DNA from: Sphingobium sp. BYY-5
GTDB lineage: Bacteria > Pseudomonadota > Alphaproteobacteria > Sphingomonadales > Sphingomonadaceae
Assembly (NCBI RefSeq): GCF_022758885.1
Contig: NZ_JALEBH010000001.1
Coordinates: 744,001 to 808,000, forward strand
DNA: 64,000 bases
Direction: 5' to 3'
Position 1 is the stretch's first letter, and each line of letters begins with the position of its first letter. Shown piece by piece: positions 31,012 through 37,964 of the stretch. The position numbers and the translations under genes are program-made. Under the pieces are notes generated by a model. It saw only the letters and a program-made list of their open reading frames with translations. It was not told where the DNA came from and made no database searches.

Positions 31012-31227
31012 GGGCAGCTCAAGATGCGCAGCCAGACACGCCGCTATGACTTCGACCGTCAGCGAATTTGTGCCCATGTCACATGCCGATGCAAACTTCA
31101 GGACGACCTCATAGACGTCTCCATCGTCTGCTTCTGCAGCAATGACGATCGGTCGTGTGCGTCCGCTGCCCACTTCCCGGATATACTGGACCGCCTCTAA
31201 CGTTCTTAACAAGCTCGATTTCTCCAC
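31012..31227 (-). pseudogene. HipA-like kinase gene, N-terminal fragment cut by the IS
   Basis: About 70 residues remain (EKSSLLRTLEAVQYIREVGS onward, then IVIAAEADDGDVYEVVLKF and EVIAACLAAHLELP). The pattern, residues around an aromatic-rich start followed by EADDG.VYEVVLKF and a helix ending in LELP, matches the N-terminal lobe of the HipA-like kinase family (PF20613); this is from memory of the family, so moderate. The frame runs into the IS end, whose TGTTGA supplies a Cys codon and the stop. The catalytic lobe is lost, so the gene is dead. The start (GTG at 31227 or TTG at 31269) is uncertain. Confidence 0.6.
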
Positions 31228-31392
31228 CCTGCAGCGTGGCAATGGAGTGAAAGACAAACCTGCTGTCAAGCATCAAGCAACGGGAAAATTGTTTCAGGCT
31301 GGTTCTATCTGTTCCAGCGTGTTTAGAACCGATCTATTACCGAAGTCGGCCAATATTACCGCCAACATCGCTGCTAAGTGCTTGAAATCGCC

Positions 31393-31467
31393 TGGTGACC
31401 CCTACGGGAATCGAACCCGTGTTTCAGCCGTGAGAGGGCCGCGTCCTAACCGCTAGACGAAGGGGCC
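31393..31467 (-). tRNA. tRNA-Glu (CTC)
   Basis: Read on the minus strand the acceptor stem is GGCCCCT/AGGGGTC, the anticodon arm CGGCC-CTCTCAC-GGCTG gives anticodon CTC, and the T arm is ACGGG-TTCGATT-CCCGT. The CCA end is encoded. It lies 3' of the candidate small RNA on the same strand. Confidence 0.95.
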
Positions 31468-31555
31468 ATAGGCCGCATTGGCGACCGGCAGGGGGAGGCG
31501 TTTAGCAGGCCGTTCCGCCGCGTCAAGCGAAAGAGGGCGACTGCAATGTTCCCAT

Positions 31556-31670
31556 AATAAAAAACCACCCCATGCATAGCATGGGGTGGCCAAGGTTCAG
31601 GGAGGAGACGCCTCCAAAGGGGGGAGGCGCCCATACGACACACCCGAAAGGGGGGCAGGTGCGCCGTATG
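31556..31670 (-). ncRNA. Candidate small RNA with CUCCUCCC anti-Shine-Dalgarno segment
   Basis: On the minus strand about 115 nt fold into three hairpins. Hairpin 1 (about 31670-31632) has a CATACG/CGTATG outer stem and a C-rich loop. Hairpin 2 (31631-31609) pairs GCGCCTCC with GGAGGCGT over loop CCCCTTT. A single-stranded CTCCTCCCTGAACC follows. Hairpin 3 (31589-31565) is a perfect 11-bp stem CCACCCCATGC/GCATGGGGTGG with a 3-nt loop and a T6 tail, a textbook terminator. The arrangement recalls the alphar14/suhB class of alphaproteobacterial sRNAs, whose C-rich loops pair with Shine-Dalgarno sequences. A sigma70-like promoter sits at 31676-31704. Expression is inferred. Confidence 0.7.
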
Positions 31671-31675
31671 ATCGA

Positions 31676-31704
31676 TAGATAGGGCAGGTCGCATTGCCTT
31701 TCAA
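31676..31704 (-). promoter_or_regulatory. Promoter for the candidate small RNA
   Basis: TTGAAA (31704-31699, minus strand) and TATCTA (31681-31676) are spaced by exactly 17 bp. A start about 7 nt downstream falls on the first base of hairpin 1 of the RNA at 31556-31670. Confidence 0.55.
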
Positions 31705-31762
31705 GGGGGAACGCGACGCCCAATCCATCAATTATTTGAGCCGCTTCGGGTTAACTTCCCGT

Positions 31763-32560
31763 TCAGGCTTCGACTGGGGTGGGGGCCGCTGGCGCTGCAG
31801 GAACCGCGATTGGTCCCTTGCCCTGCGAAACCTGCGCCTCGAAAATCTCACGCATCAGTTGTAGCGAGAAGAGGTGGGCGTGGATCAGGGGCAGCATACC
31901 GCTCTGGTTGATCTTGCGCAGTTGATCGCCGCGCAGGTCGCGCAGCTTTTCCTCATTGACCATGCGGAAACCGCGATAGACGAAGGGCTGGTCGTTGATC
32001 GGCGTCTGGATCGCGACTTCGCCGTCCATGAGCAGATCCATTTCCTGCAGGTCGCGCACAAACTGGCCGGTGCGGGCCGCAGCCTGCTCGAAATCCTCGC
32101 AGAATTTCAGCACTCCCTCGGTCAGTTCGGACGGCTTGCCGTCTTCGAACAGAGGCTGGCCTTCTTCGAACGCGCCCAGAGCCGGGCTGGTCGGATCGAA
32201 GCAGAGCGACAGTTCGTCGATGTCGGGACGCAGCTTGGCCAGCATCCAGGGATAACGACGGACATAGGCAGGCACATAGGCCGGGCCATTCAGCTTGCCT
32301 TCGTCATCCAGGAAGACGTTGATACCTTCGTTCAGACCCATCAGCGCCAGCGGCACGCTGTCGGCGCCGGCCGAGAAGATGATCGGGGTGAAACGCTGGG
32401 CCGAGACGAATTCATCGACGGTCAGCGGAATGGCATGTTGGTTGGCCAGGAATGGGGCGGAATCCACCGGCTGCGTTTTGTAGTCCGCATGATCCTGGCT
32501 GTTGAGCGGAATAAGGTCATTGTAGAAGATCGGCAGATTATTTGCGGGCGCGCTGGCCAT
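31763..32560 (-). CDS. SapC family protein
   Basis: A 265-aa protein with the family segments NNLPIFYNDLIPLNSQDHAD near the N terminus, PLTVDEFVSAQRFTPIIFS, and GLNEGINVFLDDEGKLNGPAYVPAYVRRYPW in part. The family (PF07277) is named after a Campylobacter S-layer locus protein but is common in sphingomonads without any S-layer, often next to TonB-dependent receptors or tryptophan halogenase genes; its function there is unsettled. I chose the ATG at 32560 (MASAPANNLP); ATG at 32572 adds four residues. Downstream lies the small RNA candidate. Confidence 0.85.
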   Translation of the reverse strand: MASAPANNLPIFYNDLIPLNSQDHADYKTQPVDSAPFLANQHAIPLTVDEFVSAQRFTPIIFSAGADSVPLALMGLNEGINVFLDDEGKLNGPAYVPAYVRRYPWMLAKLRPDIDELSLCFDPTSPALGAFEEGQPLFEDGKPSELTEGVLKFCEDFEQAAARTGQFVRDLQEMDLLMDGEVAIQTPINDQPFVYRGFRMVNEEKLRDLRGDQLRKINQSGMLPLIHAHLFSLQLMREIFEAQVSQGKGPIAVPAAPAAPTPVEA

Positions 32561-32678
32561 GGTCAGGTCCATTCTCTCATAAATGCGGCGCGTCCGCACG
32601 CGCCGCGGGTCCAAATATTGGGGCAGGGCGATATAGGCCTTGCCGGTCAGGTGCAATCGCTTTGTCGGCGGCCGGTAT

Positions 32679-34118
32679 TCAACCTTCGTCCGGCAACGGG
32701 ATGAGTTTGCCGGGGTTGAACAGGTCTTTGGGATCGAATGCCGCCTTGATCGCGCGCAGGGCGCTGATTCGCGCTGGGCTGGCGAGCCGTCCCAGTTCGG
32801 CCCGCTTCATCTGGCCGATGCCATGTTCGGCGGAGATGGAGCCGCCCGCCGCGACCACTGCATTGTGGACGAAGGCGTTGATCGTCTGGCCCTGTGCGGC
32901 GATCCAGGCGGAGCCATCGCTGGTGCCTTTGGGCGCGCGAACGTGGAAATGGACATTACCGTCGCCGAGATGGCCGAAGGAGGATGCCGTGGTGCCGGGA
33001 AAGGCCGCTTCGGCCGCAGCCGCCGCTTCGACCATGAAGGCCGGCATTTTCGCGACCGGCACGCTGATGTCATATTGGAGCGCCGGCCCCTGCGCGCGCT
33101 CGGATTCCGACAGTGATTCGCGAATACGCCAGAAGGCCTCCGCCTGCGCCTCATTAGTGGCGATGGCGGCATCGACGGCAATGCCGCGCTCGAAGGCTTC
33201 GGCCAGCGCGCCTTCCAGTCGTTCGGATGGGCCGGGTTCGGACAGGTCGGCATGATCGACCTCGATCAGCACATGCCAGGGCGTACGTGTCTCGATCGGT
33301 GATCGGGTGCCGGGGATATGCCCCAGCACGAAGCCGAGCGTGTCGTTGGCGATGATCTCGAAACCCTCGACGCTGTCGCCCAGCCTTTCCTCGGTCAGGC
33401 GGAGCAGGCGGAGCGCATCGGCGGGCGTTTCTACCCCGACCCAGCCGACCGCGCGCGCGGCGATGGCGGGCGCCAGCCGCAGCGCGGCGGCGGTGACGAC
33501 GCCCAGCGTCCCCTCCGCACCGATCAGCAACTGCTTGATGTCGTAGCCGCGATTGTCCTTCTTGAGCGCATCCAGCCCGTCGAAGATGCTGCCGTCGGGC
33601 AGCACCGCCTCAATCCCTTCCACCAGCGCGCGCATCGTGCCGTGGCGCAGCACCTGCGTCCCGCCCGCGTTGGTCGACACCAGGCCGCCGATCGTGGCTG
33701 ATCCTTTGGCGCCCAGGCTCAACGGAAAGCGGCGCCCGGCGGCTTCGGCGGCGTCGTGCAGCACGCTCAGGATCACGCCAGCTTCGCATACCGCCAGATT
33801 ATCCTCCGGCGACAGGCTGCGAATCCGGTTCATCCGACGCAGCGACAGGATGAGCGCGGAACCGTCCGCAGGCGGGGTCGCGCCGCCGACCATGGACGTG
33901 TTGCCACCCTGCGGCACCAGCGGCACCCCCAGTTCTGCCGCCAGTTTCACCGTTGCGGCGACCTCTTCCATGGAGGCGGGCGACAGGATCGCCGCTGCGG
34001 CGCCATGATAACGGCCCCGCCAGTCGCTGACCCAGGGGGCGATATCATCCTGCTCGTTCGTTACCCCTTTGGGGCCGAGCAGGGCGGCGAAGCGGTCGAT
34101 GATGTCCTGTCCGATCAT
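32679..34118 (-). CDS. FAD-linked 2-hydroxyacid dehydrogenase (GlcD / D2HGDH type)
   Basis: A 479-aa flavoenzyme of the VAO/PCMH type. The FAD domain has GVPLVPQGGNTSMVGGATP and GSATIGGLVSTNAGG, and the C-terminal FAD-oxidase domain has GHLGDGNVHFHV (conserved metal/substrate histidines) and SAEHGIGQMKR. Candidates are D-2-hydroxyglutarate, D-lactate or glycolate oxidation; the single-gene context without glcE/glcF favours a D-2-hydroxyglutarate dehydrogenase-like enzyme. The ATG at 34118 has AGGTG at 7 nt; an in-frame GTG at 34127 exists. Confidence 0.88.
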   Translation of the reverse strand: MIGQDIIDRFAALLGPKGVTNEQDDIAPWVSDWRGRYHGAAAAILSPASMEEVAATVKLAAELGVPLVPQGGNTSMVGGATPPADGSALILSLRRMNRIRSLSPEDNLAVCEAGVILSVLHDAAEAAGRRFPLSLGAKGSATIGGLVSTNAGGTQVLRHGTMRALVEGIEAVLPDGSIFDGLDALKKDNRGYDIKQLLIGAEGTLGVVTAAALRLAPAIAARAVGWVGVETPADALRLLRLTEERLGDSVEGFEIIANDTLGFVLGHIPGTRSPIETRTPWHVLIEVDHADLSEPGPSERLEGALAEAFERGIAVDAAIATNEAQAEAFWRIRESLSESERAQGPALQYDISVPVAKMPAFMVEAAAAAEAAFPGTTASSFGHLGDGNVHFHVRAPKGTSDGSAWIAAQGQTINAFVHNAVVAAGGSISAEHGIGQMKRAELGRLASPARISALRAIKAAFDPKDLFNPGKLIPLPDEG

Positions 34119-34196
34119 GGGGTGCACCTATGCCCCGGAATTCATCGACTGTTCAACCATATGCCGATAGGGTGCCACTCCCAAAAGGGGTCCGAT

Positions 34197-34631
34197 TTGC
34201 TTCATTCCGTCCTGCTGCTCCTCATCGTGCCTGCCGCAGAGCCTGTGCAAATGGCGCAACTGACAATCCAGCAACGGGTCATCATCCGCGTGCCGATGGC
34301 GCGCAAGGGGCAGGCGCCGCCGCGAATCGCGCCGGACGGGGGCGATGACTGGGAAGAGAAAAAGGGGCCGCGCTGCATTGCGCTGCGTTCGATTCGCGGG
34401 GCTAGCATCGTGGTGCGCAATGGGGTCGATCTGCTGCTGGCGGATGAGCATCGCTATCGCGCCCGGTTAGAGCGGGGCTGCGATTCGACCGGTTTCTATT
34501 CGGGCTTCTATGTCGAGCCGCATGAGGACGGGTCGCTTTGTTCGGGGCGGGATGAATTACAGGCGCGCAGCGGTATGAGTTGTGCTATCGACAGTTTCCG
34601 TCGCCTGATCGCTGTCGATCCGGACGATTGA
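34197..34631 (+). CDS. Small exported protein of unknown function
   Basis: A 144-aa protein. A hydrophobic N terminus (LLHSVLLLLIVPAAEP) acts as a signal peptide, followed by a small soluble domain with AQLTIQQRVIIRVP, four cysteines (GPRCI, RGCDS, SLCSG, MSCAI) and a SGFYVEP segment, which suggests disulfides in the periplasm. I chose the TTG at 34197 because AAGGGGT lies 5-6 nt upstream; an ATG at 34161 would place charged residues before the signal. It looks like a conserved sphingomonad protein, without a known role. Confidence 0.65.
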   Translation: MLHSVLLLLIVPAAEPVQMAQLTIQQRVIIRVPMARKGQAPPRIAPDGGDDWEEKKGPRCIALRSIRGASIVVRNGVDLLLADEHRYRARLERGCDSTGFYSGFYVEPHEDGSLCSGRDELQARSGMSCAIDSFRRLIAVDPDD

Positions 34632-34753
34632 CGGGAAATGATCGCCGGAAACTGCGCGAATTTCTTGACAAGATGCCGATATTTCCGCAAGGCGCGCGCG
34701 ATTTCCGTCGTGCGGACGCGCAAGGCGGCTACCCTCCTGTCCCGGACATTTGA

Positions 34754-36151
34754 ATGACTTTTGCCGATCTCGGCCTTTCCGACGAATTGCTCAAGGCCGT
34801 AACCGAATCGGGTTACGACACGCCCACGCCGATCCAGGCGCAGGCGATCCCGCCGGTGTTGATGATGAAGGACATCATCGGTATCGCGCAGACGGGAACG
34901 GGCAAGACCGCCAGCTTCGTGCTGCCGATGATCGACATCCTTGCCCATGGCCGCGCCCGCGCGCTGATGCCGCGCAGCTTGATCCTGGAGCCGACCCGCG
35001 AACTCGCCGCCCAGGTGGCGGAAAATTTCGAGAAGTACGGCAAATATCACAAGCTCTCCATGGCGCTGCTGATCGGTGGCGTGCAGATGGGGGATCAGAT
35101 CAAGGCGCTGGAAAAGGGCGTCGACGTGCTGATCGCCACGCCAGGCCGCCTGATGGATCTGTTCGAGCGCGGCAAGATCCTGCTCAACGGCTGTAGCATG
35201 TTGGTCATCGACGAAGCGGACCGGATGCTCGACATGGGCTTCATTCCCGATATCGAGCAGATCTGCACCAAGCTGCCGGCGCAGCGGCAGACCTTGCTCT
35301 TCTCGGCGACGATGCCGCCGGTCATCAAGAAGCTGGCCGACCGTTTCCTCTCCAATCCCAAGTCGATCGAGGTGGCGCGCCCCGCGACCGCCTCCACCAA
35401 CATTACCCAGCATCTGGTGAAGGTCGATTCGCGCAAGAAGCGCGAGGCGCTGCGCGCGCTGCTCGACGATCAGAAGGTGCAGAGCGCGGTCATCTTCTGC
35501 AACCGCAAGACCACGGTGCGGGAGCTTAACAAGAGCCTGCAACAGCATGGCTATCGTTCGGGTGAGATTCACGGCGATATCGACCAGTCGACACGCATCG
35601 CCGAACTGGAACGGTTCCGCGACGGCCTGGTCAATATCCTCGTCGCATCGGACGTCGCCGCGCGCGGCCTGGATATCAAGGGTGTATCCCACGTCTTCAA
35701 CTTCGACGCGCCCTGGCACCCGGACGATTATGTCCACCGCATCGGCCGCACCGGCCGCGCGGGAGCAAAGGGCGTTGCCTATACCTTCGTCACCGATGCG
35801 GATGCCGAGGCGATCGACAATATCCAGAAGCTGATCGGCACCAAGATCGCCTATGCGCCCCTGCCGGGTGGGGCAGCCAATGGAACCGATCGCGCCGAAG
35901 CATCGAAGGAAGAGCCGCGCGCCGAAGGCCGCGACCGCAAGGACGACCGCCGTCGCAGCGAAAAGCCGCGCGACGAGAAGCGCCGCGACGAACGTCAGAG
36001 CGAACCCGCCCGTGAGGAGCGTCCCCGCGACGACCGGAAAGCCCGCCCCGCCGCGCCACAACGCCAGCGCCGCCCCGAAGTGGATGATGGCCCGGACGAC
36101 GGGTGGAACGGCCCGGTGCCGGGCTTCCTGTCAGTCGGCTTCAACGGCTGA
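34754..36151 (+). CDS. rhlE: DEAD-box RNA helicase, RhlE-like
   Basis: A 465-aa ATP-dependent RNA helicase. Motifs in order: the F-motif and Q motif (PTPIQAQAIP), I (AQTGTGKT), Ia (PTRELAAQV), Ib (TPGRL), II (DEAD), III (SAT), IV (VIFCNRK), V (ASDVAARGLDI) and VI (HRIGRTGRAG). The last 90 residues are a low-complexity tail of Arg, Asp, Glu, Lys and Pro that may bind RNA or other degradosome parts. The length and tail fit RhlE of alphaproteobacteria. No neighbour suggests a special target. Confidence 0.92.
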   Translation: MTFADLGLSDELLKAVTESGYDTPTPIQAQAIPPVLMMKDIIGIAQTGTGKTASFVLPMIDILAHGRARALMPRSLILEPTRELAAQVAENFEKYGKYHKLSMALLIGGVQMGDQIKALEKGVDVLIATPGRLMDLFERGKILLNGCSMLVIDEADRMLDMGFIPDIEQICTKLPAQRQTLLFSATMPPVIKKLADRFLSNPKSIEVARPATASTNITQHLVKVDSRKKREALRALLDDQKVQSAVIFCNRKTTVRELNKSLQQHGYRSGEIHGDIDQSTRIAELERFRDGLVNILVASDVAARGLDIKGVSHVFNFDAPWHPDDYVHRIGRTGRAGAKGVAYTFVTDADAEAIDNIQKLIGTKIAYAPLPGGAANGTDRAEASKEEPRAEGRDRKDDRRRSEKPRDEKRRDERQSEPAREERPRDDRKARPAAPQRQRRPEVDDGPDDGWNGPVPGFLSVGFNG

Positions 36152-36265
36152 TTGGCGGGCGGCGTCGGCCGCCGACCATTTTCAGCCGTAGCCCAAGATT
36201 ATTCCGGACCCCAGAACCAGCCGCTCGTCTTGCCGAGGGCCTGATGCCTATGGCATATTCTGGAA

Positions 36266-36736
36266 GTGTCAAAACGATATGAACCTTCTTCGGACTTCCT
36301 GAAAGCAGTTATCGCCGAAGAAGTGCCTTTAAGCGGTGGGGAATTCGCCGCGCTGAACCTTGAACGGCTCATACAACTCACGCGTGATCAGGATCGCACA
36401 AACCGCGATTGGGCGACCTTGTTGCTAAGCCAAGAGGGTGGCGATACGCCCGCCGTTCGCGCTGCGCTGCTTGGCGCGACAACGGATGAGGACGAATTTG
36501 TCAGAGCGGAGGCAATTTTAGGCTTGGCAAGCCGCGATCCCGTCATCGCATTGCCGTTCGTGCTGGAGGCTCTAGGTGCGGAACAGGTCGCGATTCCGGT
36601 GCTAGAAGCAGCAGCAATTTGCGCCCACCCGTCGCTGACTCCAGACCTTAAAGTTTGGGCTGAACCTTCTGACGATCCATTTGCGGACGAACTTGCCGCC
36701 GCAGCATTAGCAGCGTGCGAACAGACCGGCGGCTAA
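36266..36736 (+). CDS. HEAT-repeat-like protein
   Basis: A 156-aa protein beginning at a GTG. From about residue 30 it reads as paired helices with the HEAT-type spacing (RDWATLLLSQ..., FVRAEAILGLASRDP, PVLEAAAICAHP), i.e. about three repeats, which usually serve as a protein-binding scaffold. No catalytic motif is seen. Codon use and GC are lower than in rhlE upstream, which suggests an accessory gene. A relation to the P-loop kinase gene 95 nt downstream is possible. Confidence 0.6.
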   Translation: MSKRYEPSSDFLKAVIAEEVPLSGGEFAALNLERLIQLTRDQDRTNRDWATLLLSQEGGDTPAVRAALLGATTDEDEFVRAEAILGLASRDPVIALPFVLEALGAEQVAIPVLEAAAICAHPSLTPDLKVWAEPSDDPFADELAAAALAACEQTGG

Positions 36737-36831
36737 CGCCAAATTATCAACAAAAGCCGCCAGTCTCTTAACCACCCTTCTCGCCATTTACGTCTTGCCC
36801 ATAATCGCCTGATGGCTGACATAAACCTGCG

Positions 36832-37404
36832 ATGGGCAGATTGATACACATCAACGGTGCGCCGGGTGTTGGTAAACTGACCGTCGCCCAGATTATGGCG
36901 CAGCGATTACAAGCTCGCATACTTGATAACCACACAATCTATAATGTGGGGTTTGCTCTCGCAGATTTCGGAACCTCGGCGTTTTTCGATGTCGTCAGGG
37001 CTGTCAGGACCGTCGCCTATGAACGGATTTTGGAGCTTCCAGATGACGAAACCATCATCTTTACTGCCGCCGATTTTGATGATTCCGATTGGGGACGGGA
37101 AAGTTGGCAAGCCGTCGAACAGCTTGCCGTTTCTCGCGGCTGGCCGCTCTTCACGATTTCTCTCCTGTGCAACCCTGCCGAGCATAGGATGCGTATTGTC
37201 GACGAAGGTCGAAAGGGCCGTGGGAAATTACAGGATGCTTCGGCAGTGGATAGGCTGGGGCAGCGCCCGCTTATCATGCGTGCAGGCCCTTTGAGTATGC
37301 AGCTTGATACCACAGGCCTGACCGCTGACCGTGCCGCTGCGCAGCTCACGGATTGGATTGAATATATTGCAGCGCTGACTGCTTCTCCCGAGGCCAATTT
37401 TTAA
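36832..37404 (+). CDS. P-loop kinase-like protein
   Basis: A 190-aa protein with an N-terminal Walker A motif (HINGAPGVGKLT) right after a short beta-strand, a LDNHTIYN segment like that of shikimate/gluconate/nucleotide kinases, and FTAADFDDSDWGRESW in the middle. It resembles small AAA/ATP-binding proteins of unknown substrate. GC is clearly lower than in the core genes, and it lies directly next to the split radC. I see no Shine-Dalgarno at the ATG. Confidence 0.65.
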   Translation: MGRLIHINGAPGVGKLTVAQIMAQRLQARILDNHTIYNVGFALADFGTSAFFDVVRAVRTVAYERILELPDDETIIFTAADFDDSDWGRESWQAVEQLAVSRGWPLFTISLLCNPAEHRMRIVDEGRKGRGKLQDASAVDRLGQRPLIMRAGPLSMQLDTTGLTADRAAAQLTDWIEYIAALTASPEANF

Positions 37405-37479
37405 AGTCGCCCGTCCGCTATATCATTCAGCATCCACCGGCTCGATCGCAATGGGTCGGCAGACGGTGCAAGCGAGACC

Positions 37480-37641
37480 CTACAACAACCCCTTGGCCCG
37501 CAGGCTTACATGTCCCTGCGCCCCAATGATGATATGGTCGTGGACGCTGATGTTCAGGCGCTTGCCCGCGTCGATGATCTGGCGGGTGACGTCAATGTCC
37601 TGGCGACTGGGTTCGGGCGATCCGCTGGGGTGATTATGCAC
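37480..37641 (-). pseudogene. radC: radC, 3' fragment (left half of the split gene)
   Basis: Minus-strand frame reading [16 protein letters not shown], then [15 protein letters not shown] and [19 protein letters not shown] before a TAG stop. This is the C-terminal part of the RadC JAMM-like domain, beginning in its HNHPSG motif. The N-terminal 183 residues are at 49680-50228, 12 kb away. Both parts together would give about 235 aa, the normal RadC length. The fragment has no start codon of its own before the motif apart from the GTG of VHNHP, so it should not be functional. Confidence 0.92.
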
Positions 37642-37964
37642 GGTCAATCACGGGAGCCCACTCTGAAGCATGATGCGTCACGGTAAAGCACTATAAAGCA
37701 TGATTATTCATGCCGGGTGGCGTGGGATCGATTGGCGGCTCACAGGGAGCGGTATCCGCAAAACCGGGATGCCTAATAGGGGCAGTTGATGCGTTGCTAG
37801 GCCGGGGCCACAATCTGCACTGAATAGGTATCCCAAATCAGTAGCTTAGACGGGTATGTCGGAAGGGTGGTTGATGGGGTGATCAATTTCTAACCCGTTG
37901 CGGATGGAGTGTCTGAGGGGCGGAGGCAATCGCCGGTCCGAGATCAGCGTGGCAGTGTGAGGGC
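37642..37964. other. Left end region of the island, non-coding
   Basis: I see no gene in these 323 nt. AAGCATGAT occurs at 37666-37674 and again at 37696-37704, a 30-nt period, with a related AAAGCA at 37685-37690. Such spaced repeats beside an integration point may be recombinase arm sites. Confidence 0.5.

Noticed and set aside
28505-31027. Target site duplication for the IS21 element
   Set aside because: The bases next to the two 30-bp ends (GATCAGA and GGGCAGCT) do not match at 4-8 bp.
31393-31467. tRNA-Glu as attachment site for an island
   Set aside because: The tRNA is complete, with no partial copy of its 3' end seen elsewhere in the window.
33756-34196. N-terminal extension of the small exported protein
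   Set aside because: It overlaps the flavoenzyme gene in antisense and lies before a good ribosome site and signal peptide at 34197.
34508-36061. A 517-codon minus-strand open frame
   Set aside because: Entirely opposite the DEAD-box helicase, whose motifs are all on the plus strand.
37451-37633. A 60-codon plus-strand frame
   Set aside because: It is the antisense of the radC 3' fragment.
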